Shown here one piece after another: positions 47,301 to 57,670 of a stretch of DNA of 64,000 nucleotides; position 1 is the first letter of the stretch, and each line of letters opens with the position of its first letter. The DNA lies in assembly GCA_002812745.2 (NCBI GenBank), contig NCSJ02000014.1:186001-250000 (forward strand), read 5' to 3'. Source of the DNA: Scytalidium lignicola (taxonomy: Eukaryota; Ascomycota; Leotiomycetes). The position numbers and the translations under genes were made by a program. Under the pieces are notes generated by a model. The model did not search any database. It had not been told where the DNA came from and was given only the letters and a program-made list of their open reading frames with translations.

Positions 47301-50146
47301 GCAAGCTTCCTCTTGCTTTCATGAATGTCTGCTCTGAGATACTTTATACTAACAATCCTCGCCCACACATTCTTCATTTTAGGTGCTTCGGCATACATCC
47401 GGGCAAGTTTGGCATGGAAAAATGGAGGCGACCATCTATGACGCCCAGCTTCCATCCCATGAATTTGGATCATGAGTGGAGGATCTGAGGGCGTCGATGC
47501 CTTTATTTGGACTAATGTCGATTTCACGTCAAGGGTCACTAGTTCTTTAGAACTAAAAAATTCCTCTTGAGATGATGCTGACACTGGTGAGAGAAGGCCA
47601 GAAGACTCGAAATCATTCACTGTGAAGCGGGTCTGCTCTACATCTTCATAGTCAGCCTGCGTGCGCACGAATGCTCTCTTCAGAACTGTTGTAGCAACAC
47701 CACAGGCATAATGGCGATAGAGAGAATATTGAATCAGGAGCATCCTCATGTGGGAGTTGACGTGGAAAATAGGTCCCTGATAATCACTGGAAGTTGATAA
47801 TGCGACCTCGAAGCGAGGCATTGATATGAATGGTTCGTTCTCCCATTTGTCCGTCGATTCCACAATGAATGCTTCAAGTCCCCTAACATGAATTGCTAAA
47901 CGGCGGCCGTCCGTTGGGTGATGTGGCTGCTTCTTCTGTGGGGACTGTGGTATATTTAAAAACAATTCAGGGTCAGGTGTCAAGGAACGACTTGCGGTTC
48001 TCCGGCGCGAAGGTCGTCTCTCGGCTTCCTCCAGCTTCTGGGCTCGATATTCTGCGGTCCATGATTCTAATTGTAATGCTACTCCACGAGACTCACTCGA
48101 AATATCCTCATCAACACCAGCAACCTCGGCACTGAAATCAGAGCCTTGGAATTGAAAGTGTAGAAGCCAAGGGGGAAGGGCTCTGATAAAATTTTGATTT
48201 TGTAACGTCTTCGACCGGCCTCTCTTTTCTGGCTCTACATTCAATCGCAATTGTGCAACTATCTGACGTACGCCGTCGCTAATTTCGGAGCGTACCATAT
48301 GGATAGAGAAAGTCTGCAGGTTTCCTGTAGCGACAACATAGACCTCAGGGTTAGCACTGAGCTGTACTTTGAGTTCCAGTGATTCCGTCTGGACGAGATC
48401 ATAACGGCAGCCCGATGAAGTTTGGTAATATAGATCGTGTGATTGTAATCGGAGCGTTGATCCTAGGGCATAATGGAGTTTCCCAGCAGCTGAGTGGGAT
48501 GATTCTATATCAAGAGATATGGAGGAGATGGAGGAGATAATGAGGTCGAAATCATCCTCTTCTGCTGTCTTCTCGACCGGAGGCAATGCGATTCGTATCA
48601 CAGGTTCATGGATTGAAAACTTCACAATTGCCTTTGGCAAAAGGCGAGACATCAGAACATGTCGCTGGGGTGCGGGAGAAGCCCTTTTATGTGGCTGGCT
48701 TTGCATCAAAGCTACTACAAGTGGAAGATGCTTCGGATCCAGATCCACTGAGGGGGATGTAATGACCATGTTAGCGAAAAGCATATTAGCATTCCGATCA
48801 TCAGCACTCGCGTCTTCAGAGAACTCTAAAATCTTCGATGGCAGCGTCGTCCGAATTGTTGTCGTTGCCATTGGGATATATAGCAATCTATCAGACCTGC
48901 CCTGCCCCTGCTCGACGCCAACCGAAATTGATAGAGCGGCTAGAAGAGCTTGATGAGCCACATCTTTAGAAGAGAAATACATGCGATGTGATGGAGACTT
49001 TTGGTCTAATCGATGCAGGTCTATCCCGACCTCCTTCATAGAGGCATTCAGATAGATTGGCGAGCCACGAGGTTGAACTAAACTAATCTTTTTAGTGAAT
49101 CCGACAAAGCTTACGGCAAATTGGATCTCCTTAATGCCTCTTATAATCGAAGAAGTAAACTCCTTGAAATCTGACACAGGCTGTACAAGATTGTGTTCCT
49201 CGGCGAGTGGTGAATTGGGTTCTTCCATGACAGTGGCAACCGGCAATATCTTTGGTTCAGATATTGGTTCTGAAGGTTTCCGGTGTTCTTTGTATCTGCT
49301 GAGACACAAGTTGATATCATCATACGGAATGTGAACACGGCCCAGCTTAAGGGCTATTGCGGCATCCCGGAGACCATCGAGGCCTTTGTATAGCAGCCCA
49401 TGAATATTTAGCGTTGCGTGGTCTAGGACTTCCAGGGACTCGCTACCATCAGGAGTAAACAAAACGCTCCGAATGGTAATCATCCACTCTGCTGGTCGCT
49501 GCCCTTGCTTAGCAGTCTTGATGTGCGAAAACATTCTGCTTCGATCAACCATTCTCCTCCTAGTATCCACAGCCATTGTAAAGCTCCCGACTTGTAGATT
49601 GCCCACATCAATAACTGTAAGTGAGGAGTTAACAGCTACGACATCAACCATGCGTATCCAGTTAATCTTGCGGTGGAGGAGTTTTATCTGCTCCTTAACT
49701 TGAGTAAGGCGTGCCCAGCTTTGGTTCCGTTGCGTTCCAGAGCCGCCCTTCTGAGATTGAGAAACCCGCTTAGAGCCTATTGTATAACTAGAAACTGTCA
49801 CTTTTTCTGTATTCTGGTCCAAGGAATCGTCGGAGTCTCCAGGCTTCTCGCCATCCACAGCTGCAAGGTCCACCGTTACTGCGAGCTCTGTCAACACAAT
49901 ACTGAGCCATGTTGGTTGCGCAAATGTAGGTCGGTGAAGATTCAAGCCCAGACCCCGAATCTCAATCTTTATCCCATCTTTTGGTGTGTATGCTAGCCTT
50001 CTAAGTGAAAAGTATCCAATCCGCTGTATAGATATACCAGTAACGATCCGAAGAACGGCGAAGAGGATAAATGAGGACAGGTATAGGAGAACAAAGAGGC
50101 CAAATATAAATGTCGGGTTAACAAGTGCCATAGCTATTCCTTCCAT
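41348..50146 (-). CDS. FMP27: FMP27/Hobbit/BLTP2 bridge-like lipid transfer protein
   Basis: A single exon of about 8.8 kb. From ATG 50146 the product is 2,932 residues; a second ATG at 50131 (MALVNPTF) is equally plausible, and the open frame beyond 50146 begins only with TTG. The N-terminus has one membrane anchor (FIFGLFVLLYLSSFILFAVL) followed by the conserved IQRIGYFSLRRLAYTPKDG. The middle carries the eponymous GFWDK motif (ERTGFWDKIRLSFHSRSSIA), and then SW/RSP-type and C-terminal FMP27 domains (for example WNISSHQIVWHLLRDNNQPL and DHFEVNLFPMRIQLEREVGK). The tail is disordered and Ser-rich. Known members form long hydrophobic grooves that move lipids at ER-plasma membrane contacts. The length matches the family. 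No frame break in nearly 9 kb. Confidence 0.96.
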   Translation of the reverse strand: MEGIAMALVNPTFIFGLFVLLYLSSFILFAVLRIVTGISIQRIGYFSLRRLAYTPKDGIKIEIRGLGLNLHRPTFAQPTWLSIVLTELAVTVDLAAVDGEKPGDSDDSLDQNTEKVTVSSYTIGSKRVSQSQKGGSGTQRNQSWARLTQVKEQIKLLHRKINWIRMVDVVAVNSSLTVIDVGNLQVGSFTMAVDTRRRMVDRSRMFSHIKTAKQGQRPAEWMITIRSVLFTPDGSESLEVLDHATLNIHGLLYKGLDGLRDAAIALKLGRVHIPYDDINLCLSRYKEHRKPSEPISEPKILPVATVMEEPNSPLAEEHNLVQPVSDFKEFTSSIIRGIKEIQFAVSFVGFTKKISLVQPRGSPIYLNASMKEVGIDLHRLDQKSPSHRMYFSSKDVAHQALLAALSISVGVEQGQGRSDRLLYIPMATTTIRTTLPSKILEFSEDASADDRNANMLFANMVITSPSVDLDPKHLPLVVALMQSQPHKRASPAPQRHVLMSRLLPKAIVKFSIHEPVIRIALPPVEKTAEEDDFDLIISSISSISLDIESSHSAAGKLHYALGSTLRLQSHDLYYQTSSGCRYDLVQTESLELKVQLSANPEVYVVATGNLQTFSIHMVRSEISDGVRQIVAQLRLNVEPEKRGRSKTLQNQNFIRALPPWLLHFQFQGSDFSAEVAGVDEDISSESRGVALQLESWTAEYRAQKLEEAERRPSRRRTASRSLTPDPELFLNIPQSPQKKQPHHPTDGRRLAIHVRGLEAFIVESTDKWENEPFISMPRFEVALSTSSDYQGPIFHVNSHMRMLLIQYSLYRHYACGVATTVLKRAFVRTQADYEDVEQTRFTVNDFESSGLLSPVSASSQEEFFSSKELVTLDVKSTLVQIKASTPSDPPLMIQIHGMEAGRHRWSPPFFHAKLARMYAEAPKMKNVWARIVSIKYLRADIHESKRKLANGRVEEERIIDLNTEAIRIAVPHQLIVHSIFDNVINTIKSVQQLHHRFKTGTNEYILDKGPEGPKQVPKVTLRSRAFLFEIEDGAFEWKLGSIYRTGLVEQQQRLAREVAFSVKAKKIEEEEETRKGNSRHRNRSALPRGRSNQPESYRNRSKSEDDYINSDRRSRSRERGLKMRYDPEGTCGISGTARISIAEARERLDRHNAQSWKKRIDQTYDDSKASMKDIRGIFWGLDKLPDDMEETENILEVPQRPGLMATLISDLHIVLDKPSFPMAQLPEFLHRIGKGIPYDTQYTLLIPMNIQIDMGEVRVNLRDYPLPLLHVPAIKPGQSARAPAWSLKSDFVIGEEFQGKESARHVKVEVIPPHKMGDGASKEGGFAVDVRRTVSPVKSYSEIKLDINTGFPTRITWGTSYQPAIQDMMMVFETFTKPQVDPSERTGFWDKIRLSFHSRSSIAWEGDGDVHFVLKGTRDPYVVTGNGAGFLMCWRNDVRWNVCQESDPRKFMTVDSGEFILAVPDFSLQARSSERQKHDDDSIVSSDSYKRGAVFKKVVMKLSGNVQWLAGLMFERNVEGGGRSFDFKPHYKVVLKEPRYAKAPPGKLYDAFRGFRSEHIHMSIAVKAPVDREWTVTNTTPSKSYNTVHFTPRFFTHFFAWWSMFNGTMSLPIRQGSLWPGVEKTSKKFGRHLATIKYNLLLAPLFLSHIYKHKDPDDYSEDAFSATGVKVKLDSFMLDIHQRREEFHTRDKGRKMQGKTSGMKINQAQLDLLSADIRAVSARIAGPTAEDLRKASVPTLFSQQDKAAADLSSFEIPDNDFSWVDMDDFVELDWILPSEVNPETKIMPLGYAPRFTYFRQTGHGDTISGDPDRTSPFGNEPTHFCIMSQDDDPRRVQCQLIQTRLDQLNKQMESHTRAVGEAELRYVKEENNPELKADFERLTRHEGVLRDKKLFLESMLHRMAIRVHTRKKHAALNGDTDTNNDDNISPKDYTTEAEGMETNPPADADFISDFDNRFVIHNMQLKWNNLLRNIILRYIHQVSQRRGFVYYLSRRAVKFILDIVEEQNKAKAPKPTPQSQPDDPYSPDNLTDECSEEVEARIEEILADGKKFVSADDPLGQEPEPPRESTDNLDSNIAKEFTPQNSYHLRLIAPQIQLQSDKNPKSVVLVTAKGMELKVVEIMDKDRIYDDVSGLVQRRFSVEMDSTQFFVTQQKWFSSQLTSLYSGSHYGTPAGSAWPPWVPMEIMFDFQVDPFGFKRVVQKTSASMRYDKFNTLRLKYNDDIKSDGRHSSSLNNLESRMDNLWVEFPKVQALCNSSQYYAMYIIVMDLLMYSEPMEKTRSERLEKIMLASDFSDLRGAPEIVISLQERIRQLEEIKTQFQIHSNSLDRKGWEDRLSLDRDLASCEDELFFIMKAITTSQRKYDGSQSNSLLRWNISSHQIVWHLLRDNNQPLMEFQLQDAQYERTDNADGSHNNLMQINKIIGLNLLPDAIYPEMFAPYTDPERGAFNEDGNHTMLKVYWYMLEAIAGIPVMDHFEVNLFPMRIQLEREVGKRLFDYMFPDSDDEQPGNGKNISPFLVKNMQPIDDEEDEESTDNSNQSRTQLVADAEMPELGGPRRGSLELRLKPTLTLEPRPGTAMSYKSRFGHNQGGDANPFRLFQSGHKNPSKAPSIRSMSKKPSAESLPSGFGGRTIVGRSPTLMSLDSASINGEAKPKRFGIHRAKSQEKPSDDLTQMLNRASNYMTLAYVKIPSVVLCLSYKGKGERNIEDVHNFVFRLPMIEYRNKTWSNLDLALALKKDVIRALISHTGAIIGNKFSKHRPNTAQQTRLRELATSSILLTPAAHDSSYENSENSSTFTTSPTETKFSERSRSPRRSFASSSNGLTRTISQSSSTNSVNSQQRSQNLPTSLMMTPMSQVATDRPSSSAESEMESSSISDARSTNESKSGGFMSHLHLLKKKDRDNSSINSGQSEDNEEASRRKGMNLLGKKH

Positions 50147-51486
50147 CCGCCATACGGCGTGGACCACTTGTAAGGGACACTCTCTCAAATACGACGACCC
50201 CTCGCAATGGAAATAAGCCAGTCCAAAGCAGTATTGCCATGCAGTCTATTCCTTAATATAATTATATTCTCATCGAGAGGGCCGAGTTTGCCCGCTTCGT
50301 AATCTTAGTTGATTGATAAACATACTTCGAGGTTCTGGGAAAGTAAATGCGACGTTGCATGAGTGTAGGAGGGAATCTGCCAGCGTTAAGGGATTATTAA
50401 AAATTATTCGATTAGGCAGAGGGAATGCTTATGAGATGGTACTTTCTTACACTATCGCCAACCAGGTCCAGATCCAAGCTGGAGAGATGAGTGGTTCATT
50501 AGCACAGAATCAATCGTGTGCTCAATAATCGATACCCCCGTAATTATTGGGTGAGGTAATATGCACATTCGGTATGGAAATGCTGAAAGCGGAACAACGT
50601 TCGAGCATCCCGAACCCCGGGAATACCGGTATGCGTCACTATCTCCGTCTGTTTTTGTAACTCGTGAGACTCCTGATAATTATGAATTATTTTACAATCC
50701 ACAAGATAGTTTATTAACCGGACGTTAATTAATAGGATAAGATGATTATGGCCAATAAATCCTTCAACAACTAGCTACAGTGCGTTTTATACAGTTTAGC
50801 AATTTCGATCCCGGCCAGTTTTAAACGAAAAGTTAGGGTGATGCTTGGCTACTGTAGTATGATTATTCATACCCCCCGTTTAGTCGAAATGAGATGCTGT
50901 GCAGAGATAGAGCACATGCAAGTACTTCTGCTAGCATCATCAATCAATCAATCAACCATGGGTGCTTTTCCATCCTAACTTATACATAGACAAGAGATAC
51001 CAAATAATCGGAGATCTTAATTATATTCAGGGCTCTAAGTCACAAAACTCGCAGATTGTCCTGTTTGGTCTCAGCGTCTTCATAGGTTTTAGCTTCCAGT
51101 CTATCTCCATATTTAAGGAACACATGCTATATGATCATAGTTAAAAGTCAAATAAAATAAAATAATCTGAGCTTCCCCACGGATCAACCTGAGATGTGTC
51201 TCACTCTGAATTGCCCTATTTTCGGGTAGTCTAAGTAAGCCTATGTCAAGCTCGATAATGTACTGTTTATAGTAATAGGTTAAAATATCGGGCGAATCAG
51301 GATACGACTGGATTGAGATGCTTGGGTGCCAAAAAATTCAAGGCTTTAAGGAAACCACGACTATTCGATATGGCATTTCCACAGTAATGTGTATAATTAA
51401 ATACAGTTTGTAAACCAGGTACTGTCATCTTGGACAACTGAGATACTATTATACATTTATGCTATTCGTCATACACTATTAAATTC
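50147..51486. other. Upstream region of FMP27, AT-rich
   Basis: About 1.3 kb with no supported gene, AT-rich at 50680-50800 and 51130-51480. Contains the FMP27 promoter and the 3' end of the membrane protein gene. Confidence 0.45.
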
Positions 51487-52329
51487 TCATTTCACTTCTT
51501 CTGGCTTTGATTTAGCTTCTGGGTTATACTGCATCTCGTCGTCGTTTCTTAGTGCAGCTATGCTCTCGTCGACCAATGCAATCTCAGCATTGACCCTCAA
51601 TAGTTTTTCTTGCAGCATTCTCTCGTACTCTGCATCTGATAATACTTTCACGGGGCTCCATCTAGAATTCAGCCATGAAGATTTGGGAGTGGAGTCTTCT
51701 GCTGCTCGTTTTAGATTCCGAGCATCTATAATGTTATATGTTGTCTGTCCTATAGCACCAAATACCGCGAACATTATAGCACCGGGGATAATGTTACCTC
51801 TCCCACCTGTAGGCAAATTAGTAAAGGAAAAACCGAGCCGGAATAGATAGATGGACAGACGTAAGAAACCGCCCGCGGATCCTGCAATTCCGCCTGCTAA
51901 AGTGCTAGCGTACGTTTTCTCTCTTGGCGAGGCTCTTTCTGTTCCCCTAGAATGGAGGAACAAACTTCTGGATGCTGAAGACTTGATATTAGCATCAATT
52001 GCTGGAGTGGTGGAAGAGTAATCTACGTACCAGTGAAAGTACTACCCAAGGCAAACCATTGTACCCCGGATGCTAATGCAAAGAGTACAGGAGTGTTAGA
52101 CCTCAAGACTCCTGCAAAACTTCCAACGAGAACCCCGGACATGCCTGTAATGGTAGCAGTCAACAGTTTGATCACGTGATTTAACACTGGGGGTTATATA
52201 GAAGCCCTCATCCAACCCACATCGTCGTTGTTCGGACTTACCTGAGAGTGTTCCAACCTGAAGAGCAGGCCATAGAATCTGAATTGACTCTAGAGTTGAG
52301 TCATCCCGCCTCGGAGCTGGGCCAGCCAT
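51487..52329 (-). CDS. Small membrane protein, Tim17/Tim22/Tim23-like character
   Basis: Three exons: 52242-52329, 52031-52144 and 51487-51974, giving 229 residues. The start is ATG 52327-52329 (MAGPAPRRDDSTLESIQILW). Glycine-rich hydrophobic segments follow, joined across the splice sites: GTLSGMSGVLVGSFAGVL, VLFALASGVQWFALGSTFTA, TLAGGIAGSAGGFL and NIIPGAIMFAVFGAIGQTTY. Their small-residue helices with GxxxG spacing are like those of the Tim17/22/23 superfamily of mitochondrial and peroxisomal membrane proteins. The C-terminus is a charged coiled coil (DAEYERMLQEKLLRVNAEIA). I expect a mitochondrial inner-membrane or peroxisomal location, but I do not recognise a named orthologue. Divergent from eIF4B, with 536 bases between the starts. 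Confidence 0.75.
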
Positions 52330-52865
52330 GTCGTTTTTCACCTTCTGAACAGTGCAAGCGTTCGGCTGCATTCTTTCTCTCCTTGGAGCGTTACCGGGAT
52401 AGAAGTGGCGGAGCCAAAATAAGAACAGCAAGCATCATCTGCCGCATCACACAGCCTGCAGTTAGAATTCGATATAATTAATGGCTACAGAACCTAACCA
52501 TACTTTGGACCAGATGTTGAAGTTCGCCCCAGAAAGTGGTTCAAAAAGGCTCGTCCTGCGCAAGGTTCAATGGGGTGCGGACGCTAGTCCAAACAGGGGT
52601 CTAGTGCCCTGTTGAATGCAGGATTTACCGTAACCGCTCAATCCCAACCTGAAATAATCGCACTTTTCAAATTCTTGAGAGACCACCAGTCGATTTACCG
52701 ACTGCAACCACCACCGCAACGCACTCAACTTCCCAGAACCAAACACTCCCAAGGACCAGATTAAATTATCAATCACAGCGCCGAGGGATTTATAATCCTT
52801 TAACTTCACCATACAGACATCGCGCCGGACAGGGTTCTTGCGCAGTGTCTTGAAAAGCCGCAAAC
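52330..52865. promoter_or_regulatory. Divergent promoter region of the membrane protein and eIF4B genes
   Basis: Lies between two outward-facing start codons. No coding frame. No specific motif recognised. Confidence 0.4.
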
Positions 52866-54966
52866 ATGGGTAAGCTTTGTTTTGCATCTGCACACCCAAT
52901 CTGCATCCGCCCGTCCTGTTGCATGATTGTAGTATTGCTCAGTTTGACAGATGTGGCTAATTTGTATCTGGCGTAGCTCCAAAAAAGAAGGAACAGCAGA
53001 AGATGTCTCTCGGGGCGTTTCTGACTGATGAAAGTGAGCATCGAGCAGCAAGCCATGTTTGATGCCTCAACTAACACAATGCAGAAATGGGCTCTTGGGC
53101 AGATGAAATGGAGGATATGCCAGTTTGTAAGTACTCTTTCCAACCTCTTTTATTTAGATTTGCTGACATTTGCACTTTTAGCCGGTATGCTTCTCACACA
53201 CTGGACGTTGAGTAATTGATCATGGACAGTTTGGACTGACATCAGTAGACTCTCGTACAGGTTATGGATCGGAAAGACGTACCTATAATTCATCCACGGG
53301 CACCTTCGGTAACAATGCTGGAGGTAAGTTGAGTTTCAGCTCTTTAAACCTAAACCCCACCCAGCCACTAAGATGCTGCAGGATACTCTGTTCGTGAGGA
53401 GCTTCCTCTTCCTGACAAACCACCCTACACTGTTCATCTTGGAAACCTCTCCTTTGATGCTACAATCGGTGATGTGATGGATTTCTTTGCTGAGTGCGAA
53501 TGTACCAATGTTCGTATTATTGAGGATAAATTAGAGATGAAACCAAAAGGTTTTGGATATGCAGAATTCGCATCGTTGGAAGGTCTCAAAAGAGCTTTAA
53601 CTCTAAACCAGACCCCGTTTCAAGGGCGTAATATCAGAATTAGTGTTGCAGATCCTCGTAAGTGCCTCGAAATCTCTCCTCCGTTACCCCATTTAACATT
53701 ATTTTCTTCTTTATAGCAAAGGACAGAGATCGTCCAGAGGTAAGGGAGTTGGGCGATTGGAGCAGAAAAGGCCCGTTGCCAGACTTACCAGGACGAAGCG
53801 ATCGCCGCGTCTCAGACCGAGGATATACTGCTGGCCGTAGTTTTGGTGATGGGGGATCCGAGTTGGGCGGGGAACGAAGGGAGCGTCGTGACTTCGGTGA
53901 AGGCGATGGCAAGACTCGTGACTTTGGAAACTGGGAACGAAAGGGTCCTTTGTCTCCGCTTCCCCAATCAGAACGTCCACGTGAAGGTGGCCGTCCGCGA
54001 ACAAATGATGGGCCAAAGGGAGAAGGCCTCCGGGATCGGAGAGCCTCTCCAGCTGCATGGGGTGAGGGTAGAGCTCAGGGATCCCAAGATGGTTCAAGAC
54101 CTCCAAGACGCGAGTTTCAAGAGCGGACGCCTACAGCGGCAGAACAGGACAGTCAATGGCGTGCCAAGATGCGACCTGATCCTCCAGCTGCCAGCTCTCC
54201 CGTTGCTTCTCGTGAGGGGAGTGAAGCTCCATCATCTCCCGCGATCGCTCCTGCTACTGGAGGTCGACCAAGGTTGAACCTCGCAAAGCGGACTGTCTCC
54301 GAGACTCCTGACGTTCTATCACCTTCCTCAGTTTCTGGTGAGTCAAAACCGAATCCGTTCGGTGGTGCGCGACCCATCGACACCGCTGCTAAGGAGAGGG
54401 AAATTGAAGAAAAGCGACTTGCCGTACTCCGTGAAAAGAAGGAGGCTGAGGAGAAAGCTCGCGAAGAGAAAAGAGAAGCAGCAAAGGCAGCTAAAGCAGT
54501 TGAATCTGAGAAGCAAGAGGGTATTGAGACGCCCGAGAGTGACAAGAAAGTCGAAGGTGAAGATGCTAGCAAGAATGGACCGACCGAACATGAGACCCAG
54601 GATAGTACGACCGGCGATGAAAAGTCAGCAAAACCGAGTGAGGTCGTTCGAGAGAACAAACCAAGACCTGTGGATGTTGGCACATGGAGACGTTCGTCAA
54701 GCGGGCCAAAGACTCCACGAGATGATGCTCCTCGTGGCGGTCGAGGTAGGGGAGATGGCCCACCAAGAGGACCAAGGCATGACGGGGGTAGACCGCCAAG
54801 ATCGAATACTAATGGAGGTGCTGCACCACCCACCTCAAGACAGGCTGCACCAACAGAACCAAACGCAGAAGCTGTAGCCCCCGAGGAAGACGGTTGGAGC
54901 ACTGTTTCAAAACCAAGGAAGAACCAACGTGGTGGTGCCCAGGGTTCGCGAGCCATAGCTTCTTGA
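52866..54966 (+). CDS. TIF3: Translation initiation factor eIF4B
   Basis: Six exons: 52866-52869, 52977-53033, 53085-53126, 53249-53323, 53382-53657 and 53717-54966, giving 567 residues. The first coding exon is only ATGG. The acceptor of exon 4 could be 53246 instead of 53249; the rest is firm. The N-terminus is the eIF4B signature (APKKKEQQKMSLGAFLTDE, then WADEMEDMP). The single RRM has RNP2 VHLGNLSF and RNP1 KGFGYAEF. The middle is a series of Arg/Asp/Gly-rich repeats (DWSRKGPLPDLP, NWERKGPLSPLP) like the yeast Tif3 and S. pombe Sce3 repeats. A Lys/Glu helix (EEKRLAVLREKKEAEEKARE) and an RGG-type tail ending in DGWSTVSKPRK follow. eIF4B stimulates the eIF4A helicase during ribosome recruitment to mRNA. 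Confidence 0.94.
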
Positions 54967-56344
54967 ACAGAAAAATTGCTGCAATACCCAGTAGAAGCGT
55001 TGTTTCTATCATCCAAGAGACTTCACTCATGCTCAGATCTCATCTCTACGATCTTTTCTTTTGGCGTTGGGTGCATTTGGCCCTGTGTCTAGGCCTGAAT
55101 GGTCATTGCTGCTTTAATCCTCCGAGCTTCAAACTCTCTGCGCAATACGACGGGACGTCTGTTACTTAGATTGCATAGAGGCGGCTTTTATGTGGATTTT
55201 CTCTTGGTTTCCTGGAACGTGATATAATGTGCTCAAAAAGGTATCTTACATTACTCCGTGTGGCTGAAACGGAAAAGGATCTCAGTGTGTAGTGATCTGT
55301 TGGTCGGCTTCTTTCAAAAGTAATTTGACGGGAAACAAGAGCAACATTGGGCATGGCCAATCTATAGGGCATAGAATGCGGAATGGATTTTGCACAAATA
55401 GCTTTTGTATTTTTACATGCTCCCCTTTACGACAACACACCAGAGATTTGGGAAGTTTGTTCTGATGACTTGCTTTGCTGTGGTGCAATGACCAGATATA
55501 CCCATTCTGGCACCGTTGCATCCGTGATGATTAGTACCCCTAAACATGCACCTAGTACAAGTTTTATAGTAGTGACTTAGGACTAGGACTAGGTGTTAGA
55601 CGCCCCTTTAGGGCCATTTTGACGGCAGATAAGCCAATTCTCCTGTGATAACCCAAGCCTGATATTGAGGTTAGGTACATATGCTTAGTTATCCGCCTGC
55701 TTGAGTGTCACGGCTCGTACGGCTATATTTATAAGGCACGATATTAATCGATTCTGTACTAAGGAGGAAAGCTATAATAATAAAACACTTCTATGGTGAA
55801 GTGCACAAGTTATCACTGTCATGTGAAAACCATGAAGTCATTTGCTTACGTTTAAGGTTATAATTAAGTTGATATTTAATATTATAGCTATTATATAAAC
55901 TTAATTTTATTTATTCTTAAATTCATGAGCTTTTAGCTTTACATATATTGAAACCTTGTAATTACTTGATTACTCTTATTATCTTTCATAACGTACTAAG
56001 CTTCTCCTCGGGCTCAATCCGTGATTGGCTACTATATCACGCACGTGACTGTCATGGGACGCGCTGCGCTCCGCAACCTCACATCATCTTTAGATATCCA
56101 TTTAGTTGAAGACTTGGATCAGTACAGTGGTGGAGAGATAATATCAACTGGCCTTCTTCGAAAACTACATTATCACCGTATCAGAAAGTTGCCCGGTTTC
56201 CCTTGGTCCTTAACTGCATGTTTTCTATTAATATACTTTTATCTTGTATCTCAGTTTTACAGCTTTTCAGCCTTTTGCTTAGTTGGGGTCTTTCTCAAGT
56301 TTGACCAGGCTAAAGTTTAAAATAATCTATCCACTTAAAATTAT
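54967..56344. other. AT-rich intergenic region
   Basis: No supported gene. The first 250 bases should be the 3' UTR of eIF4B. Strongly AT-rich at 55830-55990. Small plus-strand ORFs (55383-55580, 56021-56320) show no family resemblance. Confidence 0.45.
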
Positions 56345-57670
56345 CATAAGACATAGGAATTAATAAATCCATAACCTTTAAGAGCTACCTTCCAACCTGC
56401 TGATTCTGGGTCGCTACTCAAGTCATATATGTGGCGCACCATTGATGAGTTCTAAACCAGCGGCAACCCTTTGGTCAACAGAGTGCGCTATATGTGCTAT
56501 GCAATCGTTGCTACGAGATCAAATCGTCAGCAGTGCCGTGAATGAGGAATGTAGGCGTCTTATAATTTCTACGCACGTTCTGGGCCAAGGGGTTAACTTG
56601 GACAATTTCGCTATGGTCAGGTTGCGGAAGAGCTTGCCAATCCGTCCTTCAAGCCAGAAACCTTCTTTTTGTTGAGAAGGCCACCAATGATGACAGGCAA
56701 GGCTTGAGCTTTCCAGTAATGTGTAGTACGATACGGCAGCGTGGATCGGTACGGATGCGTGGGTCAGAAAGTGCTTCCCAAGCCCCTACCATACCGTAGT
56801 TGGTGATCTGTTGGATTGACGGTTAGTTCCCGATGTAAACTATACTTATATTTTATATCGGCTGACTTACTGGTTGCTCTTGGATTGCTTCCAAAAGATC
56901 ATAGTCCTCTCCCCTATCTTCCGCACCGATGAGTTGTATTGGATGTCTACCCTAAGACGTGATATCAGTCAACATGGGTCTGCTCGGGAACTGAACAATT
57001 GCTAGTATTTACATTCATCTTCATAGCTGGTAAGACAGTAGAAAACCAATATGGCTTCTGGCGCTCTTAACCCCCTTCTCAGAGCAGTCCAGGCGAGGGA
57101 CATTGCTAATTGACCGCCCGAAGACCACCCAACGACCACAACCCTTTCTCCATCAATCTGGAGCCCAGATTGTGGGAATTTAATACGAGGTAGCGTATAC
57201 CTGGCCCATTCTAGCACATCACATACATCTACCATAGGTCCTTCTGAGAGCGAGACTTCGGGACAAAGCCTGTGGTCCAAACTCACAGGGATAAATCCTT
57301 TCTCAAGCAGAAGGCGAGTCTGAGCTGGCCTAATATCTTTCTGGGAAAAGATGATATGACTCTCTCCATGTATCCTCAAGGCTTCACCTGTTAAGCAATA
57401 CACCCTAAATGTTTGGAAGAGAAGGCCTTCCAACTGTCATTTTCCGAGTCGGTAAGTCCGAACTGATAGGATAGTACACATCTGCATGTATCTCTGTGTC
57501 GCCCAGCATCTTATAAACGACTGTTTCCATCGCAGCGGTCGTTTTCTTGCTCTCTTTTGCTCCATTTACAGATCTTACTGCTGCTGTCGGAAAAGCACCA
57601 ATCACGCGCACTGTGCTTGCTTCGGGTGAATTCCCGTCTGTATGCCTCTCGCTCCCACACGAGGCTTACG
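56345..57670 (-). pseudogene. Decayed terminal alpha/beta-hydrolase (esterase/TE) domain of a non-reducing polyketide synthase
   Basis: Read on the minus strand from about 57670 to a TGA at 56345, almost the whole domain can be followed, but in several frames. A linker (SPEAST, KESKKTTAAMETVVYK) leads into DTEIHADVYYP. After a disrupted HGG region come SHIIFSQKDIRPAQTRLLL, LDHRLCPEVSLSEGPMVDV and the nucleophile elbow VVVVGWSSGGQLAMSLAWT. Next are EAILVFYC, a spliced AEDRGEDYDLLEAIQEQP and ITNYGMVGAWEALSDPRIRT, then RCRIVLHI followed by a frameshift. TPTFLIHG is followed by TAG, and GLELINGAPHI is shifted again before LSSDPESAGW. At least four frameshifts or stops, plus a non-GT insertion near 57395-57440, make it non-functional. 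The order matches the hydrolase that ends methylating non-reducing synthases. No ketosynthase, acyltransferase or carrier domain is present. Confidence 0.75.

Noticed and set aside
50147..50188. Longer N-terminus for FMP27
   Set aside because: The extension begins with TTG and is not hydrophobic; the conserved start is at MEGIAMALVNPTF or MALVNPTF.
54153..55016. 287-codon minus-strand ORF opposite eIF4B
   Set aside because: It mirrors the Arg/Gly/Pro-rich repeats of eIF4B in another frame; composition is that of an antisense shadow and no domain is visible.
55383..56320. Two plus-strand ORFs (55383-55580, 56021-56320)
   Set aside because: Composition follows the AT-rich background, no recognisable family, no promoter or splice pattern.
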